Positions 26,690 through 35,992 of a stretch of 64,000 nucleotides of DNA are shown here, piece by piece (position 1 is the first letter of the stretch; every line of letters starts with the position of its first letter). The notes under the pieces were generated by a model. It did not search any database. It saw nothing but the letters and a program-made list of their open reading frames with translations, and was not told the DNA's origin. The DNA comes from Thalassospira australica (GTDB lineage: Bacteria > Pseudomonadota > Alphaproteobacteria > Rhodospirillales > Thalassospiraceae). The position numbers and the translations under genes were made by a program. The DNA lies in NCBI RefSeq assembly GCF_000763295.1, contig NZ_JRJE01000032.1:186001-250000 (forward strand), in the 5' to 3' direction.

Positions 26690-27154
26690 TCAGGCTGGCC
26701 ACTTCACGATATAGCGCGTGAGATCAGGGTGCGCTTCATCTTCGGGAATTGCCATACCGCGGATCGACATGCCAGCCATAATCGTTGATCCGGGGATGCC
26801 GGTTTTAAGCGGATGCCAATCAGGCAGGCCTTTTCCTTCGGCCAACAGGCGATAGGCGCATGTCGAAGGCATCCACGACAGGCTTTTGACATTGTCTTTT
26901 GAAAGCTGCACACAGTCCGGAACGTGATCTGTGCGGTTGGGATAATCCTTGCACTGACAAGAGTTACAATCAAGCAGGCGGCACGCCACGGATGTGTAAT
27001 AGACGAAATCGTCTTCTTCATCCTGAAGCTTGTGCAGGCAGCACTTACCGCAACCGTCACACAATGATTCCCATTCGTCCTGCGTCATTTCAGCAAGCGT
27101 CTTGGTTTCCCAAAACGGCTCAACTGGCAGCGCGACGGTGTCTTTATCGGTCAT
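26690..27154 (-). CDS. YcgN family (UPF0260) cysteine-cluster protein
   Basis: A 154-residue cytoplasmic protein with the CxxCxxCC-type cluster LCDGCGKCCLHK, a second group VACRLLDCNSCQCKDY, and further Cys at PDCVQLS and STCAYR. This matches the YcgN/UPF0260 family, thought to bind metal or an Fe-S cluster; no activity is established. The frame is open 24 codons upstream; the ATG before TDKDTVALPVEPFW gives the family start. It follows cobB on the same strand after about 90 bases. Confidence 0.88.
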   Translation of the reverse strand: MTDKDTVALPVEPFWETKTLAEMTQDEWESLCDGCGKCCLHKLQDEEDDFVYYTSVACRLLDCNSCQCKDYPNRTDHVPDCVQLSKDNVKSLSWMPSTCAYRLLAEGKGLPDWHPLKTGIPGSTIMAGMSIRGMAIPEDEAHPDLTRYIVKWPA

Positions 27155-27242
27155 TGTCTCTCTCAATCGGGCCGTCGAAAAAACATAATACAGCTTAACG
27201 CGTGCTAATGCATCAGTCGAACTCAACGCTGTAGTGGTTTGA

Positions 27243-28577
27243 TCAACCTTGCGCGATCATATGGAAAAACGAGCCAAACACATTCTGATCAACCAGCCCC
27301 GCCGGGCCAAGATCCAGGCCCGTCGCCGTCTTCATGCGGCAAAACGGCATGCCATCTTCGGTAAGGGTCGTCGCATAGTGGAATTCATGACCACGCAGCG
27401 TCATGCCCGCAGGTCCAAATGGTGTCGGGCTGCCAAACTGGGCCTCTCGATACCCAAGATGAAGCTTGCGACTGGCGAAACTGGTTTCAAGCGGCAAAAG
27501 ACCAAGCATTTCATGACGCACGCCATTGGCATCGACAAGAAACCGGCCCAGGGTCATATAGCCACCGCACTCGCCGTAAATCATCACGTTGCGATTTGCC
27601 GCGTCGCGCATCGCGGCCTTGAACACATCGGCTTTTGCCAAGGTTTCAGCATGAAGTTCAGGATAACCGCCGGGCAGATAAATCGCATCGCAATCGGGGT
27701 TCGGTGCTTCGTTTGCCAGCGGCGAGAAAAATGAAATTTCTGCGCCATTGGCCCGCCAGCCATCCAGAATATGCGGATAACTAAAGGCAAAAGCCGCATC
27801 ACGCGCGACGGAAATATGTTGGCCAAGCGGCGCAATACCAGCGGGGTTTTTATCGGTTTTACCCCCGACATCGCCCTGTACTTGTTGCGCATCTGCAATC
27901 GCAACAAGGGCGTCAAGATCGACGTCATCGGCAATGATATCGGCGGCCCGGTCCAGAAATGCATCGAGTTCAGGATGCTCGCCCGCCTGCACCAAGCCAA
28001 GATGGCGTTCGGGCAAAATCAGGTCTTCACTGCGTCGCACCGCACCGAGTATGGGCAAGTCCGGCAAATGTTTTGCACAGGCATCCACAATCATCTGTTT
28101 GTGACGCGCACTGCCAACACGGTTCAAGATCACACCGGCAACATTGATGTCATCGCGAAACTTGGCAAACCCCGATATTACGGCCGCAGCAGATGCCGAC
28201 TGCCCCTTAACATCCACCACCAGAACCACCGGCCAACCGGTCAGGGCCGCAAGATCAGCCGTTGAACCATCCCCGTTGGCGGCCCCGTCAAACAGGCCCA
28301 TCACGCCTTCGCACATCAAAAAGGATTTGCCGTCACCATGGCGGTTTGCCAGAGATTTGATCTCGGCTGCATTCATCGCCCACGGATCAAGATTGATGCA
28401 GATCGCCTGACACGCCGCAGCCTGAAAGGCCGGGTCGATATAATCCGGGCCGGTTTTTGCTGCGGCAACCATGTGGCCCTTGCGTATCAATGCACGCAGC
28501 AACGCCAGCGTGACAACGGTTTTACCACTGTTTGATGCCGGGGCTGCCATCACGATGCCCGGAATGGTGTCTTGCAT
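27243..28577 (-). CDS. cobB: Cobyrinate/hydrogenobyrinate a,c-diamide synthase
   Basis: ATP- and glutamine-dependent amidation of the a and c side chains of the corrin ring. The 444-residue product has an N-terminal synthetase domain with the P-loop-like ASNSGKTVVTLALL and KTGPDYIDPAF. The C-terminal class I glutaminase has YGECGGYMTLG (nucleophile Cys) and the HEFHYAT His. The upstream extension in frame is ignored; GGAG lies 13 bases before the chosen ATG. In a CobN-type aerobic pathway the substrate is hydrogenobyrinate. SCO lies just upstream on the same strand. Confidence 0.93.
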   Translation of the reverse strand: MQDTIPGIVMAAPASNSGKTVVTLALLRALIRKGHMVAAAKTGPDYIDPAFQAAACQAICINLDPWAMNAAEIKSLANRHGDGKSFLMCEGVMGLFDGAANGDGSTADLAALTGWPVVLVVDVKGQSASAAAVISGFAKFRDDINVAGVILNRVGSARHKQMIVDACAKHLPDLPILGAVRRSEDLILPERHLGLVQAGEHPELDAFLDRAADIIADDVDLDALVAIADAQQVQGDVGGKTDKNPAGIAPLGQHISVARDAAFAFSYPHILDGWRANGAEISFFSPLANEAPNPDCDAIYLPGGYPELHAETLAKADVFKAAMRDAANRNVMIYGECGGYMTLGRFLVDANGVRHEMLGLLPLETSFASRKLHLGYREAQFGSPTPFGPAGMTLRGHEFHYATTLTEDGMPFCRMKTATGLDLGPAGLVDQNVFGSFFHMIAQG

Positions 28578-28637
28578 GCGGCATAATCTCCGAAGCCGGT
28601 AGGTCTGCCACAAGCATGGCACTGGACGGCTGATTAA

Positions 28638-29252
28638 TCAGCCGTTGTTTTTCACCGCTTCGGTGACGCCCTTTGCCATGTCTTCGGGGCTGGTACCGTA
28701 ATTGAAATGGCGGACAAACTGACCGTCACGGTCCATCAGATAGACAAATGACGAATGATCCATCAGATAGGCGTCGGTATCTTCCGGCTCGCCTTCGGGA
28801 ATGGATTTGGCGTAGTAAACCCGAAAGGCCTTGGCAGCCGCAGTTGTCTGTTCAACCGTTCCGGTCAGACCCACCATGCGTTCATGGAAATAGGGCACAT
28901 ATTGCGCAATGGCCTCGACAGTATCGCGTTCGGGATCAACCGTGAAAAATACCGGGGTAATTTCGTTCGCGACGTCTTCTGGCATCAGATCAAGTGCCGT
29001 GCCCATGACCTGAAGCTCGGTCGGGCAAACGTCCGGGCAGAAGGTATAGCCGAAATAGGTCAGCATATATTTGCCCGCAAAATCTTCCTGGGTAACCGTT
29101 TCACCGTCCTGATTGACCAGCTCGAACGGCCCGCCGATGGATGCGCCACCCGACGACTGGGTTTCGGTTCCCATCATCATCAGACGATAGGTCAATCCGA
29201 TCCCAAGAACCAAGGCAATCGCCAGAATTGCCAGAAGCGTCTTTTTGCTCAC
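28638..29252 (-). CDS. SCO1/SenC family copper chaperone
   Basis: A 204-residue membrane-tethered thioredoxin-fold protein. Residues 5-24 form an N-terminal signal anchor. The copper site is CPDVCP (about residues 72-77) plus His in YLMDHSSFVYLMD. It delivers copper to the CuA or CuB site of heme-copper oxidases from the periplasmic side. The TauE/SafE-type gene upstream on the same strand may be part of the same metal or cytochrome-assembly function. No oxidase genes are in the window. Confidence 0.92.
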   Translation of the reverse strand: MSKKTLLAILAIALVLGIGLTYRLMMMGTETQSSGGASIGGPFELVNQDGETVTQEDFAGKYMLTYFGYTFCPDVCPTELQVMGTALDLMPEDVANEITPVFFTVDPERDTVEAIAQYVPYFHERMVGLTGTVEQTTAAAKAFRVYYAKSIPEGEPEDTDAYLMDHSSFVYLMDRDGQFVRHFNYGTSPEDMAKGVTEAVKNNG

Positions 29253-29436
29253 GCGTCCATCCTCGTTTCATCGCCGGTTACGGACAACCGATCTTCGTGG
29301 GTTACCAATTGATCGGGCACTATAAATGCCAAAATCATTCATGCAAGACCGGTCCCTGTGGGAAAGCTCACACATTCAAGCTAATGCCATGAAACAGGCC
29401 GTATTTTACAACCCAATTCATGGGGGTTGGGACGCA

Positions 29437-30213
29437 TTATCCAAACGATGCTACCGCCAGCATAAAAAGGATCAGGCCATTAATAATCATAAGCCCGCGT
29501 CCAACCGGCACCATCACTGTGCGAAATCGCTGGGCGGCATATTGCCCGACAAAGCCCGTTACAAATAACATCGGCACGGTGCCCAAACCGAAAACAGCCA
29601 TCACCACCCCGCCATTTAAAGCCGCCCCGGTGGCTGCTGCCAGAACAAGCGCGCCATAAATCAGACCGCAGGGAATAAAGCCCAACATCACGCCAAGCAG
29701 ATAACCGCGCCAGCCATAGGGTGCCGCAAACAAAGGGCGCGCATGATTGCCCACCAGCTTGTTCCACCAGCGCGATTCCCCTGTCGAGGGCAACAAACCG
29801 CCAAGATGGGGCACCAGGCCCAGAATGCCAAAAACAAGGAAAAACAGACCGGCTGCAATCAACAACACAGGTCCGATCCACCAGATCCGCGTAAGGGCGG
29901 AAATACTGTCTGCAAAATAGCCTGCCAAAACCCCCAGCAGGCAATAGGTCGATAACCGTCCAAACTGATAGGGCAAAAGTGCCGCTCCGGTGAGACGGCG
30001 AAACTCGCTCATTTTTTCGAGCGGTATTTGTTCCATCCGGCTGGTGACCTGACTGATCACGAACGGTCCGCACATCCCCACACAATGGGTCACACTGCCC
30101 ACCAGTCCGGCAAGCAATGCCGTGACAAGCACCCCGCCATCATTGCGCACAACTTCAACGCACTGCGCCCAACCGCTTTCAAGGATGCGTATCAGTACCT
30201 GCTGTTCGTCCAT
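29437..30213 (-). CDS. Sulfite exporter TauE/SafE (DsbD_2-like) family membrane protein
   Basis: A 258-residue protein with six hydrophobic segments and paired Cys motifs THCVGMCGPF and FIPCGLIYGAL. This is the form often found with cbb3-oxidase or copper genes (COG2836), related to CcdA/DsbD transmembrane domains. It may move copper or reducing equivalents across the membrane. It lies upstream of SCO on the same strand with about 180 bases between. Family is clear, function is inferred. Confidence 0.85.
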   Translation of the reverse strand: MDEQQVLIRILESGWAQCVEVVRNDGGVLVTALLAGLVGSVTHCVGMCGPFVISQVTSRMEQIPLEKMSEFRRLTGAALLPYQFGRLSTYCLLGVLAGYFADSISALTRIWWIGPVLLIAAGLFFLVFGILGLVPHLGGLLPSTGESRWWNKLVGNHARPLFAAPYGWRGYLLGVMLGFIPCGLIYGALVLAAATGAALNGGVVMAVFGLGTVPMLFVTGFVGQYAAQRFRTVMVPVGRGLMIINGLILFMLAVASFG

Positions 30214-30323
30214 GATCTATCCGGGTCAAAATACTTCGCGTTGATTGTACAATCACCGGGCGCGTCGACAACGATATATATCAATCTGTTGTCGTAAGAT
30301 TCGACAGGATCAAAGATCAGAAT

Positions 30324-31187
30324 TTAGTCCTTATGGGGATCAGCCGGTGTCGTGATCAGCTCAAGCACCTGTTCGAATGGTACATGGCGCACCGCCGTCA
30401 CATCATCCTGTGGCGAAAGCCAGTTCAGACGGTCACGCAGCCCGACGACCTTGCCAAGGATACAAACCGCAGGGGGTTCAACACCCGCGCGCTCAACATC
30501 GTCAGCGGCCTTTTCAAGGGTGGTGATCAAAATGTCCTGATCAGGGGTTGTCGCCTGACTGATGACCGCAAGCGGTTCGTCACCGGCCCGGCCATTTTTC
30601 ATCAGTTCTGATGAAATACGGCGCAGATGTTTCATCGCCATATACATCACCAGGACCGGCGCGCCTTTGGCAAGGGCAGCCCAATTGATATTATCAGGGA
30701 CCTGACCGCTTGACCCATGCCCGGTGACAAAGGTTACCGAGGAATTGCAATCGCGATGCGTGGTCGGAATACCGGCATAAGCAGCACCGGCAATCCCGGC
30801 CGTGATGCCCGGCACAACGCGGAAGGGTATATTATGGTCAACAAGGGTCATGCCCTCTTCACCGCCACGGCCAAAGACAAACGGATCGCCGCCCTTAAGG
30901 CGCAAAACGCGCAAGCCCTTTTGGGCCAGTTCGACCAACTGCAGGGAAATATCGGTTTGTTTCGAAGATGGCCGACCGCCACGCTTCCCGGCATAAATAC
31001 GTTCGGCATCCGGGCGCAACAGATTGAGAATCCGGTCATCGACCAAGGCGTCATAGACAACGACATCAGCCTGTTGCATGGCGTTGACAGCATGAAGTGT
31101 CAAAAGCCCGGGATCGCCCGGACCTGCACCGACAAGCCATACCCAACCCGGTTCAAACACCGGAAAATCAACACCAAGATCAGTCAT
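30324..31187 (-). CDS. cobA: Uroporphyrinogen-III C-methyltransferase
   Basis: Methylates uroporphyrinogen III at C2 and C7 to precorrin-2, the entry to corrins and siroheme. The 287-residue product has the SUMT landmarks VWLVGAGPGDPGLLTLHA, VVYDALV, RVLRLKGGDPFVFGRGGEE, VPGITAGIAGAAYAGIP and THRD. There is no CysG-type dehydrogenase/ferrochelatase domain, so it is the stand-alone CobA form. It is divergent from cbiD-cobK. Confidence 0.94.
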   Translation of the reverse strand: MTDLGVDFPVFEPGWVWLVGAGPGDPGLLTLHAVNAMQQADVVVYDALVDDRILNLLRPDAERIYAGKRGGRPSSKQTDISLQLVELAQKGLRVLRLKGGDPFVFGRGGEEGMTLVDHNIPFRVVPGITAGIAGAAYAGIPTTHRDCNSSVTFVTGHGSSGQVPDNINWAALAKGAPVLVMYMAMKHLRRISSELMKNGRAGDEPLAVISQATTPDQDILITTLEKAADDVERAGVEPPAVCILGKVVGLRDRLNWLSPQDDVTAVRHVPFEQVLELITTPADPHKD

Positions 31188-31414
31188 CGCGCGTTCTTCT
31201 ACTTAAATGAAATGCAGCCATCTGTGCGGGACCGCACCAAGAGGATATGTTAAACAGCAATCAAACGATACGTCCAACATATTTCCGAAAGTTTTTCGTA
31301 TAAATTTTCAAACAACATAAATTATAATGTTTAATTGAAATCCCGAGGCACTTTTCGACCGTGCCGCCATCAATATCGGGATCACCGGCAGGATTGACAG
31401 GAAAAAATCATCTG
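31188..31414. promoter_or_regulatory. Divergent cobA / cbiD promoter region
   Basis: About 230 A+T-rich bases. A dyad AACAT-N8-ATGTT at 31314-31331 contains TATAAT at 31323-31328, facing cbiD, without a clear -35. No cobalamin riboswitch motif (B12 box) is visible here. Confidence 0.35.
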
Positions 31415-32542
31415 ATGACCAGAAAACCGGATGGACCGCTGCGCAAGGGATGGACGACGGGGGCCTGTGCCACCGCCGCAACCCGTGCTGCGTGGCAGGC
31501 TGTTTTGTCCGGCGATTTTCCAAATCCCGTTACCATCACATTGCCACGGGGCGAGACCCCGTCCTTTAAACTGGTGAAAGCAGAAATCGGGGATGGCTGG
31601 GCACGTGCCAGCGTGATCAAGGATGCCGGTGACGACCCCGATGTCACCCATGGCGCAGAAATCATATCGACCGTGCGGATCGGTAAACCGGGCGATGGCA
31701 TCACGTTTCATGCTGGTGCGGGTGTTGGCACCATCACAAAACCGGGCCTGCCATTGCCGCCGGGGGAAGCTGCGATCAATCCCAAGCCGCGCGAAATGAT
31801 GGTCGGACAGATTACCGAATTGTGCGACCAATTTGGCGCCAAACCCGATGCCGAGATCGAGATTTCCATCCCCGGCGGGCAGGAAATTGCCGCCAAAACA
31901 TGGAACGGGCGGCTTGGCATTGTCGGCGGCCTGTCGGTTCTGGGCACCACGGGGATTGTCATTCCGTTTAGTTGTTCGGCATGGATCCATTCCATCCATC
32001 GCGGGGTGGATGTTGCACGCGCAACCGGCCGCCAACATGTCGCCGGTGCGACGGGCAAAACATCGGAATCCGCCATTCGGGCGTTTTATGATCTGCCCGA
32101 AGAAGCCGTTCTGGACATGGGCGACTTTGTGGGCGGGATGTTGAAATACCTGCGCAAGAATCCGGTGGATTTTGTCAGCATATCGGGTGGTTTTGCCAAA
32201 TTGGTCAAACTGGCGCAGGGGCACCTTGACCTGCACAGCAGTCGATCACAGGTTGATTTCAACCGGTTGGCGCAAACAGTTGAAACCTGTGGCGGGGATG
32301 AAACGCTGCAAACTGAGGTCCGCAACGCCAATACCGCCAAACAGGTTCTGGAACTTTGTCAGGCGGCAAACGTTATGATTGAACAGACCATTGCCCGTCA
32401 GGCTTTTGAATCTGCCCGTGCAACACTTGACGGGGCCTGTGCTGTTGAAATCGTTGTTACCGATCGCAATGGCACCATCATCGCCCGCCACGGTATCGGT
32501 GATTTTGACCAGTTCAGAACCGCCGCACCAAACCAGGGTTAG
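31415..32542 (+). CDS. cbiD: Cobalt-precorrin-5B (C1)-methyltransferase
   Basis: Methylates C1 of the corrin ring, with loss of the C20 fragment as acetaldehyde in the anaerobic pathway. The 375-residue product has the CbiD signature LRKGWTTGACATAATRAAW, a GVDVARATGRQHVAGATGK segment, and DMGDFVGGMLKYLRKNPVD. The frame is open 18 codons upstream; the ATG with AGGAAA upstream was chosen. It is followed by cobK after about 95 bases on the same strand. It stands in a genome that also has CobN, where CobF would be expected. Confidence 0.93.
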   Translation: MTRKPDGPLRKGWTTGACATAATRAAWQAVLSGDFPNPVTITLPRGETPSFKLVKAEIGDGWARASVIKDAGDDPDVTHGAEIISTVRIGKPGDGITFHAGAGVGTITKPGLPLPPGEAAINPKPREMMVGQITELCDQFGAKPDAEIEISIPGGQEIAAKTWNGRLGIVGGLSVLGTTGIVIPFSCSAWIHSIHRGVDVARATGRQHVAGATGKTSESAIRAFYDLPEEAVLDMGDFVGGMLKYLRKNPVDFVSISGGFAKLVKLAQGHLDLHSSRSQVDFNRLAQTVETCGGDETLQTEVRNANTAKQVLELCQAANVMIEQTIARQAFESARATLDGACAVEIVVTDRNGTIIARHGIGDFDQFRTAAPNQG

Positions 32543-32635
32543 GTTCCGAAGCCTGCCCGACAGAATGGCACGATAATGCGCCACGATAAAACAGGTCCGA
32601 AAGGGCCCACAAAGCAACAAAAAGGTACTTTGCCC

Positions 32636-33418
32636 ATGTCACTCCAGCCCGCTGAACGCCCGAAACACATTCTTATTTTTGGCGGGACCGGAGATGCAAA
32701 TCGAATAGCCGAAGACCTGATGCATGAATTCGGGCGCGACATTCGCCTGCAACTGTCGCTGGCCGGGCGCACCAGCGCGCCAAGCCTTCCGGACGGTGTT
32801 CCTGTAAGGATCGGCGGTTTTGGCGGACCGGAAGGCATCATTGCCCATTTCAACCGCGACCAGATTGATCTGGCAATTGATGCGACCCACCCCTATGCCA
32901 CCGAGATTTCCGGCAATATCGCCCAAGCCTGCCATGCGGTTGCCATGCCCTGCATCCAGTACCATCGCCCGGCTTGGGAACAGACCGACAAGGACAACTG
33001 GATATCTGTACCTTCTATCGAGGACGCGGCAAAAATCCTGCCCGAGGTTGGCACACGCGCCCTGATCGCAAGTGGGGCCAAGAACCTGCATGCCTTTGAA
33101 GGGCTGGAAAAAACCTGGCTTTTGGTGCGCACGGTCGATGCACCGCGTGATCCGTTTGATCTGGAACATGGGGAATGGCTGTTTGCGCGCGGCCCGTTCA
33201 GTGTTGAAGGCGAGGCCGAGCTTCTTGAACGCCATGAGATCGACGTCATCGTCAGTAAAAATAGCGGCGGCGGTGCCACCTTTGCCAAGATTGAAGCCGC
33301 AAGGAACCTTGGCATTCCGGTGATCATGATCGAACGCCCGGGCGGTGAACCGGTTACCCAGGCACCATCGCGGGCTGAAATCATTGAGAATGTCCGAAGC
33401 TTCATCCAGCAAGACTAG
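32636..33418 (+). CDS. cobK: Precorrin-6A reductase
   Basis: Reduces precorrin-6A to precorrin-6B with NADPH. The 260-residue product starts RPKHILIFGGTGDANRIAEDL, has the DATHPYATEIS motif, and ends with VSKNSGGGATFAKIEAARNLGIPV, all characteristic of CobK/CbiJ. The in-frame region before this ATG is not expected in the family. It forms an operon with cbiD. The bases after its stop (TAGGGTCTGAAC) recur elsewhere in the window. Confidence 0.93.
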   Translation: MSLQPAERPKHILIFGGTGDANRIAEDLMHEFGRDIRLQLSLAGRTSAPSLPDGVPVRIGGFGGPEGIIAHFNRDQIDLAIDATHPYATEISGNIAQACHAVAMPCIQYHRPAWEQTDKDNWISVPSIEDAAKILPEVGTRALIASGAKNLHAFEGLEKTWLLVRTVDAPRDPFDLEHGEWLFARGPFSVEGEAELLERHEIDVIVSKNSGGGATFAKIEAARNLGIPVIMIERPGGEPVTQAPSRAEIIENVRSFIQQD

Positions 33419-33752
33419 GGTCTGAACTTAAGTGGATTCCCGGGCCTCAGTGCGGCGTGATCCTATGCGCAACACCGCAAATTGAACGCAAAGGGTCACT
33501 TCCCCCTAAACAGTAGAATTTTGCCAAATAATCGCGACGAATTCTCAAACAATTCACGAAACTGTTCCACATAAGACGATTAATCTTGCAAGCGTCCGGA
33601 TGGTTTTGAATAGTTTTCGCTGAGCTGGGGGACGCGGTTTGCAGCAATGACAGATTGCACGAACATGTTCCCAGATCCGGGGAACCGTCTGCAGGTCCGA
33701 AGCAAAGGCAAAAGCCGCCGGACAATACATGTGCCTTTGGGGGATTTGATAA
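33419..33752. other. Intergenic region before the transmembrane chemoreceptor
   Basis: About 330 bases with no supported gene. It must hold the end of the cbiD-cobK transcript and the chemoreceptor promoter; neither a clear terminator nor a consensus promoter was found. Confidence 0.4.
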
Positions 33753-35900
33753 ATGACTGGCAACCTGGGTTTGCGAGGACGTTTGATGATGGCAATTGTG
33801 CCAATCGCGTTGCTTGCTGTTATTGCAGCCGGACTGGCTGTGTTTGCCTTTCGAATGACACAGACACAACAATCCGTCGTAACCAACGAGGCCATCCCTG
33901 CCCTTGTCACCGGGCAGGCCTTGTATGCGCGCAGTAACCTTGTCAGCAATATCGCGCGCAACGTTGCCGTGGCCCAGGATGGTGCGGAAATCGAAACCGT
34001 TATTGCCGAACTTGATGATATCGAACGTGCCCTTAACGAAGATATTTCGATCCTTGGCACCTTGGGCGTGGATGGCGCGATCCTTAGCGAATTTTCAAGT
34101 CAGACCAAAACACTGGTTGGCAATATCCGCGCGCTGAAAGACACCCAGACCGCGCTGTTTGCAAATGCGGTTGCCACCAATGCATTGCTTGAAAAAATTG
34201 TCGCAGGTGCCAACAGCATCGAAGCAGCCGCGCGCAGCCAGAATACGGATGCCAACATGGCGCTGACCAACAGTGCATCGGCCCTTTATTCATTGGTCGG
34301 GCGCGAAGATCAGACACCGGCCGCCTTTGATACGCTGGATAAACTTTTGGACGTTGATGCGCTTGATGCCCAGAATATGAGCGACCTTCGCGCGATTGCG
34401 TTCCAGATCCCCGGCCTTGCCGAGCAGGCAGTTGCAGCGCGCAACACCGACGCGCTTGATAAAGTCAAATTCGCCATCAACCCGATCCTGACCCAACTGC
34501 AAAAAGGCATTGATCTGATGCCCGATGCAGAGGCCAAGAAAGCGGCACTTGCGACATTCAGCGAAATTCAGGCAGCCCTTGATCCATCAAAGCCCGACAA
34601 TCTGTTTGCGCTGCGTCAGGCAGAGTTTGCCACCATCGAAAAGCTCAATACGATCCTTGATGGCAATGCTGCGATCACAGCCCAAATCGCCCAGACGGCA
34701 GAACGGCTTTTGGGCGATATGCGGGCAAAAATCGATGTCGCCAATGACGGTGTTGCCCAAACCATCGTGACCGCGGAAATCATCATGATTGCGGTGGCGA
34801 TTACCGCCATCGTGGTTCCGGCATTGATCCTGTGGCTTTATGTCAGTCGCAATCTTTTGCGTCGACTGATCGGCCTGAACGGGGCGATGACGCGCCTGAC
34901 CAAGGGCGATCTGGATGCCCCGATCAAAGACAACGGATCAGACGAAATTGCCGATATGGCAAAATCTGTTGAAACCTTCCGCGAAAATGCCCGTGAAGCC
35001 GAACGCCTGCGCCGGCAAAACAAGGAAACCGAGGACCGCGCCGAAGAACAACGCCGTGCTGCCTTGCATGACATGGCAGATGGTTTTGAAAGTTCGGTCA
35101 ATTCGTTGGTGGCGGAACTTCTGACTGCGGTCAATGAAATGCGCGATACCGCAGACAACATGGAACGCAACGCAGGCGAAAACGTTACCCGTGCGGCCGA
35201 AGTGAATGAAGCATCCCAGAATGCGTCGCATAACGTCAGTTCGGTTTCTTCTGCGACCGAGGAATTGTCCGCCTCCATCCGCGAAATTGAACGCCAGGTC
35301 GCCAAGGCCGAGGAAATTTCAAAAACCGCCGTGGCAGAAGCACACAAATCCGATGAAACCGTCCGTCAGATGTCTGAATCTGCAGACAGGATCGGTGAAG
35401 TGATCGAACTGATTACGACAATCGCCGATCAGACCAATCTTTTGGCGCTGAATGCCACGATTGAAAGTGCGCGTGCCGGTGACGCCGGCAAGGGCTTTGC
35501 CGTTGTCGCCAACGAGGTGAAAAACCTTGCCTCCCAGACCCAGCGCGCGACTGAGGATATCAGCCAGCAGATCGCCGAAATGCGCACTGTCAGCAATCAG
35601 GCGGTTGAAATGATCTCAACCATCGCCCGGACCATTGCCGAAATTGACAGCATTTCAAGTTCGATTGCTGCCGCGATGAGCCAACAGGGGGCGGCAACAG
35701 GTGAAATTGCCAGCGGATCGGAAGAGGCCGCCAACGGCGTACGCCATGTTTCGGACAATATGGCCGATGTATCACGTGCAGCCGAGGCCGTGCGCGAAAT
35801 GTCAGGTTCGGCCCGCACCGTAGCCGAGGACCTTTTGAACAAGTCCCAGCGCCTTCAGGATGAGGCAAACGGTTTTGTTACCCGCGTGCGGGCAAGCTAA
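33753..35900 (+). CDS. Transmembrane methyl-accepting chemotaxis protein
   Basis: A 715-residue chemoreceptor. TM1 lies at about residues 12-31, and a long helical periplasmic domain occupies about 32-335. TM2 ([20 protein letters not shown]) is followed by a HAMP domain with [22 protein letters not shown]. The cytoplasmic MCP domain has the tip [21 protein letters not shown]. The all-helical sensor with repeated Ala/Gln-rich segments fits the HBM/TarH-like class; the ligand is unknown. GGGGGA lies about ten bases before the ATG. No C-terminal CheR-binding pentapeptide is seen. Confidence 0.93.
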   Translation: MTGNLGLRGRLMMAIVPIALLAVIAAGLAVFAFRMTQTQQSVVTNEAIPALVTGQALYARSNLVSNIARNVAVAQDGAEIETVIAELDDIERALNEDISILGTLGVDGAILSEFSSQTKTLVGNIRALKDTQTALFANAVATNALLEKIVAGANSIEAAARSQNTDANMALTNSASALYSLVGREDQTPAAFDTLDKLLDVDALDAQNMSDLRAIAFQIPGLAEQAVAARNTDALDKVKFAINPILTQLQKGIDLMPDAEAKKAALATFSEIQAALDPSKPDNLFALRQAEFATIEKLNTILDGNAAITAQIAQTAERLLGDMRAKIDVANDGVAQTIVTAEIIMIAVAITAIVVPALILWLYVSRNLLRRLIGLNGAMTRLTKGDLDAPIKDNGSDEIADMAKSVETFRENAREAERLRRQNKETEDRAEEQRRAALHDMADGFESSVNSLVAELLTAVNEMRDTADNMERNAGENVTRAAEVNEASQNASHNVSSVSSATEELSASIREIERQVAKAEEISKTAVAEAHKSDETVRQMSESADRIGEVIELITTIADQTNLLALNATIESARAGDAGKGFAVVANEVKNLASQTQRATEDISQQIAEMRTVSNQAVEMISTIARTIAEIDSISSSIAAAMSQQGAATGEIASGSEEAANGVRHVSDNMADVSRAAEAVREMSGSARTVAEDLLNKSQRLQDEANGFVTRVRAS

Positions 35901-35919
35901 AGCTGTTTGCAAGAAAGAC

Positions 35920-35961
35920 AAAGACCTCCGCCGGTTGTGCGCCCGGCGGAGGTCTTTTTTA
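35920..35961 (+). terminator. Intrinsic terminator of the transmembrane chemoreceptor gene
   Basis: A long stem with AGACCTCCGCCGG and a matching CCGGCGGAGGTCT arm, followed by TTTTTT. Confidence 0.93.
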
Positions 35962-35992
35962 TTGTCGCTGATGTTACCGTGCCAACGGTGAT

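Noticed and set aside
31382-32236. 284-codon minus-strand frame opposite cbiD
   Set aside because: Antisense of a clear CbiD protein with no domain of its own.
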